Assembly (NCBI GenBank): GCA_037783545.1
Contig: JBBELK010000167.1
Span: 976,679 to 1,040,678 of the forward strand
From: Henricia sp. BOLD:AAB3569
Lineage: Eukaryota; Echinodermata; Asteroidea; Spinulosida; Echinasteridae
Length of the DNA stretch: 64,000 nt
Reading direction: 5' to 3'
The stretch's first letter is position 1; every line of letters starts with the position of its first letter. Below, in pieces: positions 1 to 15,120 of the stretch. The notes beneath the pieces were generated by a model. It had not been told where the DNA came from. It worked only from the letters and a program-made list of their open reading frames with translations, and searched no databases. The position numbers were made by a program, and so were the translations under genes.

Positions 1-2639
1 AAGGAATTTCCAGACAAACTTCCAATTTTGCCTGTTTATACAGCTCTATGTCGCAAACTTGTTTTGCAAATTTAAACAGTTTCCCGTTCAAACCGACCGA
101 GTTATTGGCGAATGAAGCTAAAACTCAATCTTGGCACACTAATTGTTGGCACAAACAGACGTCGCTTTCGGCGAATACTGCGTCTCGAACGGTCGTTATT
201 TTTTGAACTGAAGGAATTTCCAGACAAACTTCCAATTTTGGCTGCTTAAACAGCTCTATGTCGCAAACTTGTTTTGCAAATTTGAACAGTTTCCCGTTCA
301 AACCGACCGAGTTATTGGCGAATGAAGCTAAAACTCAATCTTGGCACACTAATTGTTGGCACAAACAGGCGTCGCTTTCGGCGAATACTGCGTCTCGAAC
401 GGTCATTATTTTGGAACTGAAGGAATTTCCAGACAAACTTCCAATTTTGCCTGTTTATACAGCTCTATGTCGCAAACTTGTTTTGCAAATTTGAACAGTT
501 TCCCGTTCAAACCGACCGAGTTATTGGCGAATGAAGCTAAAACTCGCTGCCGGCACCCTAATTTTTGGCACAAACAGACGTCGCTTTCGGCAAATACTGC
601 GTCTCGAACGGTCGTTATTTTGGAACTGAAGGAATTTCCAGACAAACTTCCAATTTTGCCTGCTTATACAGCTCTATGTCGCAAACTTGTTTTGCAAATT
701 TGAACAGTTTCCCGTTCAAACCGACCGAGTTATTGGCGAATGAAGCTAAAACTCAATCTTGGCACACTAATTGTTGGCACAAACAGGCGTCGCTTTCGGC
801 GAATACTGCGTCTCGAACGGTCGTTATTTTGGAACTGAAGGAATTTCCAGACAAACTTCCAATTTTGCCTGTTTATACAGCTCTATGTCGCAAACTTGTT
901 TTGCAAATTTGAACAGTTTCCCGTTCAAACCGACCGAGTTATTGGCGAATGAAGCTAAAACTCAATCTTGGCACACTAATTGTTGGCACAAACAGACGTC
1001 GCTTTCGGCGAATACTGCGTCTCAAACGGTCGTTATTTTGGAACTGAAGGAATTTCCAGACAAACTTCCAATTTTGCCTGCTTAAACAGCTCTATGTCGC
1101 AAACTTGTTTTGAAAATTTGAACAGTTTGCCGTTCAAACCGACCGAGTTAATGGCGAATGAAGCTAAAACTCAATCTCGGCACACTAATTGTTGGCACAA
1201 ACAGACGTCGTTTTCGGCGAATACTGCGTCTCGAACGTTCGTTATTTTGGAACTGAAGGAATTTCCAGACAAACTTCAAATTTTGCCTGCTTAAACAGCT
1301 CTATGTCGCAAACTTGTTTTGCAAATTTGAACAGTTTCCCGTTCAAACTGACCGAGTTATTGGCGAATGTAGTTAAAACTCGCTGCCGGCACACTAATTT
1401 TTTGCACAAACAGACGTCGCTTTCGGCGAATACTGCGTCTCGAACGGTCGTTATTTTGGAACTGAAGGAATTTCCAGACAAACTTCCAATTTTGCCTGCT
1501 TAAACAGCTCTATGTCGCAAACTTGTTTTGAAAATTTGAACAGTTTCCCGTTCAAACCGACCGAGTTATTGGCGAATGAAGCTAAAACTCAATCTCGGCA
1601 CACTAATTGTTGCCACAAACAGACGTCGTTTTCGGCGAATACTGCGTCTCGAACGTTCGTTATTTTGGAACTGAAGGAATTTCCAGACAAATTTCAAATT
1701 TTGCCTGCTTAAACAGCTCTATGTCGCAAACTTGTTTTGCAAATTTGAACAGTTTCCCGTTCAAACTGACCGAGTAATTGGCGAATGAAGCTAAAACTCA
1801 ATATCGGCACACTAATTGTTGGCACAAACAGACGTCGCTTTCGGCGAATACTGCGTCTCGAACGGTCGTTATTTTGGAACTGAAGGAATTTCCAGACAAA
1901 CTTCCAATTTTGCCTGCTTAAACAGCTCTATGTCGCAAACATGTTTTGCAAATTTGAACAGTTTCCAGTTCAAACCGATCGAGTTATTGGCGAATGAAGC
2001 TAAAACTCAATCTTGGCACACTAATTGTTGGCACAAACAGACGTCGCTTTCGGCAAATACTGCGTCTCGAACGGTCGTTATTTTGGAACTGAAGGAATTT
2101 CCAGACAAACTTCCAATTTTGCCTGCTTAAACAGCTCTATGTCGCTAACTTGTTTTGCAAATTTGAACAGTTTCCCGTTCAAACCGACCGAGTTATTGGC
2201 GAATGAAGCTAAAACTCAATCTTGGCACACTAATTGTTGGCACAAACAGGCGTCGCTTTCGGCGAATACTGCGTCTCGAACGGTCGTTATTTTGGAACTA
2301 AAGGAATTTCCAGACAAACTTCCAATTTTGCCTGTTTATACAGCTCTATGTCGCAAACTTGTTTTGCAAATTTAAACAGTTTCCCGTTCAAACCGACCGA
2401 GTTATTGGCGAATGAAGCTAAAACTCAATCTTGGCACACTAATTGTTGGCACAAACAGACGTCGCTTTCGGCGAATACTGCGTCTCGAACGGTCGTTATT
2501 TTGGAACTGAAGGAATTTCCAGACAAACTTCCAATTTTGGCTGCTTAAACAGCTCTATGTCGCAAACTTGTTTTGCAAATTTGAACAGTTTCCCGTTCAA
2601 ACCGACCGAGTTATTGGCGAATGAAGCTAAAACTCAATC

Positions 2640-5600
2640 TTGGCACACTAATTGTTGGCACAAACAGGCGTCGCTTTCGGCGAATACTGCGTCTCGAACG
2701 GTCGTTATTTTGGAACTGAAGGAATTTCCAGACAAACTTCCAATTTTGCCTGCTTAAACAGCTCTATGTCGCAAACTTGTTTTGCAAATTTGAACAGTTT
2801 CCCGTTCAAACCGACCGAGTTATTGGCGAATGAAGCTAAAACTCAATCTTGGCACACTAATTGTTGGCACAAACAGACGTCGCTTTCGGCGAATACTGCG
2901 TCTCGAACGGTCGTTATTTTGGAACTGAAGGAATTTCCAGACAAACTTCCAATTTTGCCTGCTTAAACAGCTCTATGTCGCAAACTTGTTTTGAAAATTT
3001 GAACAGTTTGCCGTTCAAACCGACCGAGTTAATGGCGAATGAAGCTAAAACTCAATCTCGGCACACTAATTGTTGGCACAAACAGACGTCGTTTTCGGCG
3101 AATACTGCGTCTCGAACGTTCGTTATTTTGGAACTGAAGGAATTTCCAGACAAACTTCAAATTTTGCCTGCTTAAACAGCTCTATGTCGCAAACTTGTTT
3201 TGCAAATTTGAACAGTTTCCCGTTCAAACTGACCGAGTTATTGGCGAATGTAGTTAAAACTCGCTGCCGGCACACTAATTTTTTGCACAAACAGACGTCG
3301 CTTTCGGCGAATACTGCGTCTCGAACGGTCGTTATTTTGGAACTGAAGGAATTTCCAGACAAACTTCCAATTTTGCCTGCTTAAACAGCTCTATGTCGCA
3401 AACTTGTTTTGAAAATTTGAACAGTTTCCCGTTCAAACCGACCGAGTTATTGGCGATTGAAGCTAAAACTCAATCTCGGCACACTAATTGTTGGCACAAA
3501 CAGACGTCGTTTTCGGCGAATACTGCGTCTCGAACGTTCGTTATTTTGGAACTGAAGGAATTTCCAGACAAATTTCAAATTTTGCCTGCTTAAACAGCTC
3601 TATGTCGCAAACTTGTTTTGCAAATTTGAACAGTTTCCCGTTCAAACCGACCGAGTTATTGGCGAATGAAGCTAAAACTCAATATCGGCACACTAATTGT
3701 TGGCACAAACAGACGTCGCTTTCGGCGAATACTGCGTCTCGAACGGTCGTTATTTTGGAACTGAAGGAATTTCCAGACAAACTTCCAATTTTGCCTGCTT
3801 AAACAGCTCTATGTCGCAAACATGTTTTACAAATTTGAACAGTTTCCAGTTCAAACCGATCGAGTTATTGGCGAATGAAGCTAAAACTCAATCTTGGCAC
3901 ACTAATTGTTGGCACAAACAGACGTCGCTTTCGGCAAATACTGCGTCTCGAACGGTCGTTATTTTGGAACTGAAGGAATTTCCAGACAAACTTCCAATTT
4001 TGCCTGCTTAAACAGCTCTATGTCGCTAACTTGTTTTGCAAATTTGAACAGTTTCCCGTTCAAACCGACCGAGTTATTGGCGAATGAAGCTAAAACTCAA
4101 TCTTGGCACACTAATTGTTGGCACAAACAGGCGTCGCTTTCGGCGAATACTGCGTCTCGAACGGTCGTTATTTTGGAACTGAAGGAATTTCCAGACAAAC
4201 TTCCAATTTTGCCTGTTGATACAGCTCTATGTCGCAAACTTGTTTTGCAAATTTAAACAGTTTCCCGTTCAAACCGACCGAGTTATTGGCGAATGAAGCT
4301 AAAACTCAATCTTGGCACACTAATTGTTGGCACAAACAGGCGTCGCTTTCGGCGAATACTGCGTCTCGAACGGTCGTTATTTTGGAACTGAAGGAATTTC
4401 CAGACAAACTTCCAATTTTGCCTGCTTAAACAGCTCTATGTCGCAAACTTGTTTTGCAAATTTGAACAGTTTCCCGTTCAAACCGACCGAGTTATTGGCG
4501 AATGAAGCTAAAACTCAATCTTGGCACACTAATTGTTGGCACAAACAGACGTCGCTTTCGGCGAATACTGCGTCTCGAACGGTCGTTATTTTGGAACTGA
4601 AGGAATTTCCAGACAAACTTCCAATTTTGCCTGCTTAAACAGCTCTATGTCGCAAACTTGTTTTGAAAATTTGAACAGTTTGCCGTTCAAACCGACCGAG
4701 TTAATGGCGAATGAAGCTAAAACTCAATCTCGGCACACTAATTGTTGGCACAAACAGACGTCGTTTTCGGCGAATACTGCGTCTCGAACGTTCGTTATTT
4801 TGGAACTGAAGGAATTTCCAGACAAACTTCAAATTTTGCCTGCTTAAACAGCTCTATGTCGCAAACTTGTTTTGCAAATTTGAACAGTTTCCCGTTCAAA
4901 CTGACCGAGTTATTGGCGAATGTAGTTAAAACTCGCTGCCGGCACACTAATTTTTTGCACAAACAGACGTCGCTTTCGGCGAATACTGCGTCTCGAACGG
5001 TCGTTATTTTGGAACTGAAGGAATTTCCAGACAAACTTCCAATTTTGCCTGCTTAAACAGCTCTATGTCGCAAACTTGTTTTGAAAATTTGAACAGTTTC
5101 CCGTTCAAACCGACCGAGTTATTGGCGATTGAAGCTAAAACTCAATCTCGGCACACTAATTGTTGGCACAAACAGACGTCGTTTTCGGCGAATACTGCGT
5201 CTCGAACGTTCGTTATTTTGGAACTGAAGGAATTTCCAGACAAATTTCAAATTTTGCCTGCTTAAACAGCTCTATGTCGCAAACTTGTTTTGCAAATTTG
5301 AACAGTTTCCCGTTCAAACCGACCGAGTTATTGGCGAATGAAGCTAAAACTCAATATCGGCACACTAATTGTTGGCACAAACAGACGTCGCTTTCGGCGA
5401 ATACTGCGTCTCGAACGGTCGTTATTTTGGAACTGAAGGAATTTCCAGACAAACTTCCAATTTTGCCTGCTTAAACAGCTCTATGTCGCAAACATGTTTT
5501 ACAAATTTGAACAGTTTCCAGTTCAAACCGATCGAGTTATTGGCGAATGAAGCTAAAACTCAATCTTGGCACACTAATTGTTGGCACAAACAGACGTCGC

Positions 5601-5983
5601 TTTCGGCAAATACTGCGTCTCGAACGGTCGTTATTTTGGAACTGAAGGAATTTCCAGACAAACTTCCAATTTTGCCTGCTTAAACAGCTCTATGTCGCTA
5701 ACTTGTTTTGCAAATTTGAACAGTTTCCCGTTCAAACCGACCGAGTTATTGGCGAATGAAGCTAAAACTCAATCTTGGCACACTAATTGTTGGCACAAAC
5801 AGGCGTCGCTTTCGGCGAATACTGCGTCTCGAACGGTCGTTATTTTGGAACTGAAGGAATTTCCAGACAAACTTCCAATTTTGCCTGTTGATACAGCTCT
5901 ATGTCGCAAACTTGTTTTGCAAATTTAAACAGTTTCCCGTTCAAACCGACCGAGTTATTGGCGAATGAAGCTAAAACTCAATC
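2640..5983 (+). repeat. 8-monomer higher-order repeat (1672 bp), two copies
   Basis: The ordered series of monomer variants from about 2640 to 4311 is repeated from about 4312 to 5983, an offset of 1672 bases (8 x 209). Diagnostic monomers pair up: the GAGTTAATGG type near 3030 with 4700, the GAATGTAGTTAAAAC type near 3247 with 4919, and the CAATATCGG type near 3680 with 5352. The copies are almost identical, so the exchange is recent relative to monomer divergence. Confidence 0.85.
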
Positions 5984-7943
5984 TTGGCACACTAATTGTT
6001 GGCACAAACAGACGTCGCTTTCGGCAAATACTGCGTCTCGAACGGTCGTTATTTTGGAACTGAAGGAATTTCCAGACAAACTTCCAATTTTGCCTGCTTA
6101 AACAGCTCTATGTCGCTAACTTGTTTTGCAAATTTGAACAGTTTCCCGTTCAAACCGACCGAGTTATTGGCGAATGAAGCTAAAACTCAATCTTGGCACA
6201 CTAATTGTTGGCACAAACAGGCGTCGCTTTCGGCGAATACTGCGTCTCGAACGGTCGTTATTTTGGAACTGAAGGAATTTCCAGACAAACTTCCAATTTT
6301 GCCTGTTGATACAGCTCTATGTCGCAAACTTGTTTTGCAAATTTAAACAGTTTCCCGTTCAAACCGACCGAGTTATTGGCGAATGTAGCTAAAACTTGCT
6401 GCCGGCACACTAATGTTTGGCACAAACAGACGTCGCTTTCGGCGAATACTGCGTCTCGAACGGTCGTTATTTTGGAACTGAAGGAATTTCCAGACAAACT
6501 TCCAATTTTGGCTGCTTAAACAGCTCTATGTCGCAAACTTGTTTTGCAAATTTGAACAGTTTCCCGTTCAAACCGACCGAGTTATTGGCGAATGAAGCTA
6601 AAACTCAATCTTGGCACACTAATTGTTGGCACAAACAGACGTCGCTTTCGGCGAATACTGCGTCTCGAACGGTCGTTATTTTGGAACTGAAGGAATTTCC
6701 AGACAAACTTCCAATTTTGCCTGCTTAAACAGCTCTATGTCGCAAACTTGTTTTGCAAAATTGAACAGTTTCCCGTTCAAACTGACCGATTTATTGGCGA
6801 ATGTAGCTAAAACTTGCTGCCGGCACACTAATTGTTGGCACAAACAGACGTCGCTTTCGGCGAATACTGCGTCTCGAACGGTCGTTATTTTGGAACTGAA
6901 GGAATTTCCAGACAAACTTCCAATTTTGCCTGTTGATACAGCTCTATGTCGCAAACTTGTTTTGCAAATTTAAACAGTTTCCCGTTCAAACCGACCGAGT
7001 TATTGGCGAATGAAGCTAAAACTCAATCTTGGCACACTAATTGTTGGCACAAACAGACGTCGCTTTCGGCAAATACTGCGTCTCGAACGGTCGTTATTTT
7101 GGAACTGAAGGAATTTCCAGACAAACTTCCAATTTTGCCTGCTTAAACAGCTCTATGTCGCTAACTTGTTTTGCAAATTTGAACAGTTTCCCGTTCAAAC
7201 CGACCGAGTTATTGGCGAATGAAGCTAAAACTCAATCTTGGCACACTAATTGTTGGCACAAACAGGCGTCGCTTTCGGCGAATACTGCGTCTCGAACGGT
7301 CGTTATTTTGGAACTGAAGGAATTTCCAGACAAACTTCCAATTTTGCCTGTTGATACAGCTCTATGTCGCAAACTTGTTTTGCAAATTTAAACAGTTTCC
7401 CGTTCAAACCGACCGAGTTATTGGCGAATGTAGCTAAAACTTGCTGCCGGCACACTAATGTTTGGCACAAACAGACGTCGCTTTCGGCGAATACTGCGTC
7501 TCGAACGGTCGTTATTTTGGAACTGAAGGAATTTCCAGACAAACTTCCAATTTTGGCTGCTTAAACAGCTCTATGTCGCAAACTTGTTTTGCAAATTTTA
7601 ACAGTTTCCCGTTCAAACCGACCGAGTTATTGGCGAATGAAGCTAAAACTCAATCTTGGCACACTAATTGTTGGCACAAACAGACGTCGCTTTCGGCGAA
7701 TACTGCGTCTCGAACGGTCGTTATTTTGGAACTGAAGGAATTTCCAGACAAACTTCCAATTTTGCCTGCTTAAACAGCTCTATGTCGCAAACTTGTTTTG
7801 AAAATTTGAACAGTTTCCGTTCAAACCGACCGAGTTATTGGCGAATGAAGCTAAAACTCAATCTTGGCACACTAATTGTTGGCACAAACAGGCGTCGCTT
7901 TCGGCGAATACTGCGTCTCGAACAGTCGTTATTTTGGAACTGA
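4533..7943 (+). repeat. Long block A1 of a block present three times in the 209-bp array
   Basis: This run of about 16 monomers reappears at 19581-22991 (offset 15048 = 72 x 209) and, for its first ~2.8 kb, at 12266-15120 (offset 7733 = 37 x 209). The A1 and A3 copies even share the variant CAAATTTTAAC (about 7594 and 22642) and the 1-bp deletion near 7817 and 22866. I noticed only a few substitutions between them. Confidence 0.8.
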
Positions 7944-8008
7944 AGGAATTTCCAGACAAACTTCAAATTTTGCCTGCTTAAACAGCTCTATGTCGCAAAC
8001 TTGTTTTG
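5929..8008 (+). repeat. 5-monomer higher-order repeat (1045 bp), two copies
   Basis: The monomer series beginning near 5929 repeats near 6974 with an offset of 1045 bases (5 x 209). It is marked by the GCTAAAACTTGCTGCCGG monomer seen at about 6387 and 7432 and by the CAATTTTGGCTGC variant at about 6503 and 7548. The second copy ends in a monomer with a 1-bp deletion (near 7817). Confidence 0.8.
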
Positions 8009-8009
8009 C

Positions 8010-10099
8010 AAATTTGAACAGTTTCCCGTTCAAACTGACCGAGTTATTGGCGAATGTAGTTAAAACTCGCTGCCGGCACACTAATTTTTTGCACAAACAG
8101 ACGTCGCTTTCGGCGAATACTGCGTCTCGAACGGGCGTTATTTTGGAACTGAAGGAATTTCCAGACAAACTTCCAATTTTGCCTGCTTAAACAGCTCTAT
8201 GTCGGAAACTTGTTTTGAAAATTTGAACAGTTTCCCGTTCAAACCGACCGAGTTATTGGCGAATGAAGCTAAAACTCAATCTCGGCACACTAATTGTTGG
8301 CACAAACAGACGTCGTTTTCGGCGAATACTGCGTCTCGAACGTTCGTTATTTTGGAACTGAAGGAATTTCCAGACAAATTTCAAATTTTGCCTGCTTAAA
8401 CAGCTCTATGTCGCAAACTTGTTTTGTAAATTTGAACAGTTTCCCGTTCAAACCGACCGAGTTATTGGCGAATGAAGCTAAAACTCAATATCGGCACACT
8501 AATTGTTGGCACAAACAGACGTCGCTTTCGGCGAATACTGCGTCTCGAACGGTCGTTATTTTGGAACTGAAGGAATTTCCAGACAAACTTCCAATTTTGC
8601 CTGCTTAAACAGCTCTATGTCGCAAACATGTTTTGCAAATTTGAACAGTTTCCAGTTCAAACCGATCGAGTTATTGGCGAATGAAGCTAAATCTCAATCT
8701 TGGCAAACTAATTGTTGGCACAAACAGACGTCGCTTTCGGCAAATACTGCGTCTCGAACGGTCGTTATTTTGGAACTGAAGGAATTTCCAGACAAACTTC
8801 CAATTTTGCCTGCTTAAACAGCTCTATGTCGCTAACTTGTTTTGCAAATTTGAACAGTTTCCCGTTCAAACCGACCGAGTTATTGGCGAATGAAGCTAAA
8901 ACTCAATCTTGGCACACTAATTGTTGGCACAAACAGGCGTCGCTTTCGGCGAATACTGCGTCTCGAACGGTCGTTATTTTGGAACTGAAGGAATTTCCAG
9001 ACAAACTTCCAATTTTGCCTGTTTATACAGCTCTATGTCGCAAACTTGTTTTGCAAATTTGAACAGTTTCCCGTTCAAACTGACCGAGTTATTGGCGAAT
9101 GTAGTTAAAACTCGCTGCCGGCACACTAATTTTTTGCACAAACAGACGTCGCTTTCGGCGAATACTGCGTCTCGAACGGGCGTTATTTTGGAACTGAAGG
9201 AATTTCCAGACAAACTTCCAATTTTGCCTGCTTAAACAGCTCTATGTCGGAAACTTGTTTTGAAAATTTGAACAGTTTCCCGTTCAAACCGACCGAGTTA
9301 TTGGCGAATGAAGCTAAAACTCAATCTCGGCACACTAATTGTTGGCACAAACAGACGTCGTTTTCGGCGAATACTGCGTCTCGAACGTTCGTTATTTTGG
9401 AACTGAAGGAATTTCCAGACAAATTTCAAATTTTGCCTGCTTAAACAGCTCTATGTCGCAAACTTGTTTTGTAAATTTGAACAGTTTCCCGTTCAAACCG
9501 ACCGAGTTATTGGCGAATGAAGCTAAAACTCAATATCGGCACACTAATTGTTGGCACAAACAGACGTCGCTTTCGGCGAATACTGCGTCTCGAACGGTCG
9601 TTATTTTGGAACTGAAGGAATTTCCAGACAAACTTCCAATTTTGCCTGCTTAAACAGCTCTATGTCGCAAACATGTTTTGCAAATTTGAACAGTTTCCAG
9701 TTCAAACCGATCGAGTTATTGGCGAATGAAGCTAAATCTCAATCTTGGCAAACTAATTGTTGGCACAAACAGACGTCGCTTTCGGCAAATACTGCGTCTC
9801 GAACGGTCGTTATTTTGGAACTGAAGGAATTTCCAGACAAACTTCCAATTTTGCCTGCTTAAACAGCTCTATGTCGCTAACTTGTTTTGCAAATTTGAAC
9901 AGTTTCCCGTTCAAACCGACCGAGTTATTGGCGAATGAAGCTAAAACTCAATCTTGGCACACTAATTGTTGGCACAAACAGGCGTCGCTTTCGGCGAATA
10001 CTGCGTCTCGAACGGTCGTTATTTTGGAACTGAAGGAATTTCCAGACAAACTTCCAATTTTGCCTGTTTATACAGCTCTATGTCGCAAACTTGTTTTGC
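8010..10099 (+). repeat. Second 5-monomer higher-order repeat (1045 bp), two copies
   Basis: The block from about 8010 to 9054 recurs from about 9055 to 10099. Private variants confirm the pairing: CGAACGGGCG at about 8131 and 9176, TCGGAAACTTG at about 8203 and 9248, TTTTGTAAATTT at about 8423 and 9468, and GCTAAATCTCAATC at about 8686 and 9731. Confidence 0.85.
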
Positions 10100-12265
10100 A
10101 AATTTGAACAGTTTCCCGTTCAAACCGACCGAGTTATTGGCGAATGAAGCTAAAACTCAATCTTGGCACACTAATTGTTGGCACAAACAGACGTCGCTTT
10201 CGGCGAATACTGCGTCTCGAACGGTCGTTATTTTGGAACTGAAGGAATTTCCAGACAAACTTCCAATTTTGCCTGCTTAAACAGCTCTATGTCGCAAACT
10301 TGTTTTGAAAATTTGAACAGTTTGCCGTTCAAACCGACCGAGTTAATGGCGAATGAAGCTAATACTCAATCTCGGCACACTAATTGTTGGCACAAACAGA
10401 CGTCGTTTTCGGCGAATACTGCGTCTCGAACGTTCGTTATTTTGGAACTGAAGGAATTTCCAGACAAACTTCAAATTTTGCCTGCTTAAACAGCTCTATG
10501 TCGCAAACTTGTTTTGCAAATTTGAACAGTTTCCCGTTCAAACTGACCGAGTTATTGGCGAATGTAGTTAAAACTCGCTGCCGGCACACTAATTTTTTGC
10601 ACAAACAGACGTCGCTTTCGGCGAATACTGCGTCTCGAACGGTCGTTATTTTGGAACTGAAGGAATTTCCAGACAAACTTCCAATTTTGCCTGCTTAAAC
10701 AGCTCTATGTCGCAAACTTGTTTTGAAAATTTGAACAGTTTCCCGTTCAAACCGACCGAGTTATTGGCGAATGAAGCTAAAACTCAATCTCGGCACACTA
10801 ATTGTTGCCACAAACAGACGTCGTTTTCGGCGAATACTGCGTCTCGAACGTTCGTTATTTTGGAACTGAAGGAATTTCCAGACAAATTTCAAATTTTGCC
10901 TGCTTTAAACAGCTCTATGTCGCAAACTTGTTTTGCAAATTTGAACAGTTTCCCGTTCAAACTGACCGAGTAATTGGCGAATGAAGCTAAAACTCAATAT
11001 CGGCACACTAATTGTTGGCACAAACAGACGTCGCTTTCGGCGAATACTGCGTCTCGAACGGTCGTTATTTTGGAACTGAAGGAATTTCCAGACAAACTTC
11101 CAATTTTGCCTGCTTAAACAGCTCTATGTCGCAAACATGTTTTGCAAATTTGAACAGTTTCCAGTTCAAACCGATCGAGTTATTGGCGAATGAAGCTAAA
11201 ACTCAATCTTGGCACACTAATTGTTGGCACAAACAGACGTCGCTTTCGGCAAATACTGCGTCTCGAACGGTCGTTATTTTGGAACTGAAGGAATTTCCAG
11301 ACAAACTTCCAATTTTGCCTGCTTAAACAGCTCTATGTCGCTAACTTGTTTTGCAAATTTGAACAGTTTCCCGTTCAAACCGACCGAGTTATTGGCGAAT
11401 GAAGCTAAAACTCAATCTTGGCACACTAATTGTTGGCACAAACAGGCGTCGCTTTCGGCGAATACTGCGTCTCGAACGGTCGTTATTTTGGAACTGAAGG
11501 AATTTCCAGACAAACTTCCAATTTTGCCTGTTTATACAGCTCTATGTCGCAAACTTGTTTTGCAAATTTAAACAGTTTCCCGTTCAAACCGACCGAGTTA
11601 TTGGCGAATGAAGCTAAAACTCAATCTTGGCACACTAATTGTTGGCACAAACAGACGTCGCTTTCGGCGAATACTGCGTCTCGAACGGTCGTTATTTTGG
11701 AACTGAAGGAATTTCCAGACAAACTTCCAATTTTGGCTGCTTAAACAGCTCTATGTCGCAAACTTGTTTTGCAAATTTGAACAGTTTCCCGTTCAAACCG
11801 ACCGAGTTATTGGCGAATGAAGCTAAAACTCAATCTTGGCACACTAATTGTTGGCACAAACAGGCGTCGCTTTCGGCGAATACTGCGTCTCGAACGGTCG
11901 TTATTTTGGAACTGAAGGAATTTCCAGACAAACTTCCAATTTTGCCTGTTTATACAGCTCTATGTCGCAAACTTGTTTTGCAAATTTGAACAGTTTCCCG
12001 TTCAAACCGACCGAGTTATTGGCGAATGAAGCTAAAACTCAATCTTGGCACACTAATTGTTGGCACAAACAGACGTCGCTTTCGGCGAATACTGCGTCTC
12101 GAACGGTCGTTATTTTGGAACTGAAGGAATTTCCAGACAAACTTCCAATTTTGCCTGCTTAAACAGCTCTATGTCGCAAACTTGTTTTGCAAATTTGAAC
12201 AGTTTCCCGTTCAAACCGACCGAGTTATTGGCGAATGAAGCTAAAACTCAATCTTGGCACACTAA

Positions 12266-15120
12266 TTGTTGGCACAAACAGACGTCGCTTTCGGCGAATA
12301 CTGCGTCTCGAACGGTCGTTATTTTGGAACTGAAGGAATTTCCAGACAAACTTCCAATTTTGCCTGCTTAAACAGCTCTATGTCGCAAACTTGTTTTGAA
12401 AATTTGAACAGTTTGCCGTTCAAACCGACCGAGTTAATGGCGAATGAAGCTAAAACTCAATCTCGGCACACTAATTGTTGGCACAAACAGACGTCGTTTT
12501 CGGCGAATACTGCGTCTCGAACGTTCGTTATTTTGGAACTGAAGGAATTTCCAGACAAACTTCAAATTTTGCCTGCTTAAACAGCTCTATGTCGCAAACT
12601 TGTTTTGCAAATTTGAACAGTTTCCCGTTCAAACTGACCGAGTTATTGGCGAATGTAGTTAAAACTCGCTGCCGGCACACTAATTTTTTGCACAAACAGA
12701 CGTCGCTTTCGGCGAATACTGCGTCTCGAACGGTCGTTATTTTGGAACTGAAGGAATTTCCAGACAAACTTCCAATTTTGCCTGCTTAAACAGCTCTATG
12801 TCGCAAACTTGTTTTGAAAATTTGAACAGTTTCCCGTTCAAACCGACCGAGTTATTGGCGATTGAAGCTAAAACTCAATCTCGGCACACTAATTGTTGGC
12901 ACAAACAGACGTCGTTTTCGGCGAATACTGCGTCTCGAACGTTCGTTATTTTGGAACTGAAGGAATTTCCAGACAAATTTCAAATTTTGCCTGCTTAAAC
13001 AGCTCTATGTCGCAAACTTGTTTTGCAAATTTGAACAGTTTCCCGTTCAAACCGACCGAGTTATTGGCGAATGAAGCTAAAACTCAATATCGGCACACTA
13101 ATTGTTGGCACAAACAGACGTCGCTTTCGGCGAATACTGCGTCTCGAACGGTCGTTATTTTGGAACTGAAGGAATTTCCAGACAAACTTCCAATTTTGCC
13201 TGCTTAAACAGCTCTATGTCGCAAACATGTTTTGCAAATTTGAACAGTTTCCAGTTCAAACCGATCGAGTTATTGGCGAATGAAGCTAAAACTCAATCTT
13301 GGCACACTAATTGTTGGCACAAACAGACGTCGCTTTCGGCAAATACTGCGTCTCGAACGGTCGTTATTTTGGAACTGAAGGAATTTCCAGACAAACTTCC
13401 AATTTTTCCTGCTTAAACAGCTCTATGTCGCTAACTTGTTTTGCAAATTTGAACAGTTTCCCGTTCAAACCGACCGAGTTATTGGCGAATGAAGCTAAAA
13501 CTCAATCTTGGCACACTAATTGTTGGCACAAACAGGCGTCGCTTTCGGCGAATACTGCGTCTCGAACGGTCGTTATTTTGGAACTGAAGGAATTTCCAGA
13601 CAAACTTCCAATTTTGCCTGTTGATACAGCTCTATGTCGCAAACTTGTTTTGCAAATTTAAACAGTTTCCCGTTCAAACCGACCGAGTTATTGGCGAATG
13701 AAGCTAAAACTCAATCTTGGCACACTAATTGTTGGCACAAACAGACGTCGCTTTCGGCAAATACTGCGTCTCGAACGGTCGTTATTTTGGAACTGAAGGA
13801 ATTTCCAGACAAACTTCCAATTTTGCCTGCTTAAACAGCTCTATGTCGCTAACTTGTTTTGCAAATTTGAACAGTTTCCCGTTCAAACCGACCGAGTTAT
13901 TGGCGAATGAAGCTAAAACTCAATCTTGGCACACTAATTGTTGGCACAAACAGGCGTCGCTTTCGGCGAATACTGCGTCTCGAACGGTCGTTATTTTGGA
14001 ACTGAAGGAATTTCCAGACAAACTTCCAATTTTGCCTGTTGATACAGCTCTATGTCGCAAACTTGTTTTGCAAATTTAAACAGTTTCCCGTTCAAACCGA
14101 CCGAGTTATTGGCGAATGTAGCTAAAACTTGCTGCCGGCACACTAATGTTTGGCACAAACAGACGTCGCTTTCGGCGAATACTGCGTCTCGAACGGTCGT
14201 TATTTTGGAACTGAAGGAATTTCCAGACAAACTTCCAATTTTGGCTGCTTAAACAGCTCTATGTCGCAAACTTGTTTTGCAAATTTGAACAGTTTCCCGT
14301 TCAAACCGACCGAGTTATTGGCGAAAGAAGCTAAAACTCAATCTTGGCACACTAATTGTTGGCACAAACAGACGTCGCTTTCGGCGAATACTGCGTCTCG
14401 AACGGTCGTTATTTTGGAACTGAAGGAATTTCCAGACAAACTTCCAATTTTGCCTGCTTAAACAGCTCTATGTCGCAAACTTGTTTTGCAAAATTGAACA
14501 GTTTCCCGTTCAAACTGACCGATTTATTGGCGAATGTAGCTAAAACTTGCTGCCGGCACACTAATTGTTGGCACAAACAGACGTCGCTTTCGGCGAATAC
14601 TGCGTCTCGAACGGTCGTTATTTTGGAACTGAAGGAATTTCCAGACAAACTTCCAATTTTGCCTGTTGATACAGCTCTATGTCGCAAACTTGTTTTGCAA
14701 ATTTAAACAGTTTCCCGTTCAAACCGACCGAGTTATTGGCGAATGAAGCTAAAACTCAATCTTGGCACACTAATTGTTGGCACAAACAGACGTCGCTTTC
14801 GGCAAATACTGCGTCTCGAACGGTCGTTATTTTGGAACTGAAGGAATTTCCAGACAAACTTCCAATTTTGCCTGCTTAAACAGCTCTATGTCGCTAACTT
14901 GTTTTGCAAATTTGAACAGTTTCCCGTTCAAACCGACCGAGTTATTGGCGAATGAAGCTAAAACTCAATCTTGGCACACTAATTGTTGGCACAAACAGAC
15001 GTCGCTTTCGGCGAATACTGCGTCTCGAACGGTCGTTATTTTGGAACTGAAGGAATTTCCAGACAAACTTCCAATTTTGCCTGTTTATACAGCTCTATGT
15101 CGCAAACTTGTTTTGCAAAT
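12266..15120 (+). repeat. Long block A2 of the triplicated block
   Basis: The order and type of monomers match 4533-7390 and 19581-22435 (offset to the latter 7315 = 35 x 209). It diverges from the other two after about 14900, where the downstream monomers are of different types. It therefore records either a shorter transfer or later loss. Confidence 0.75.
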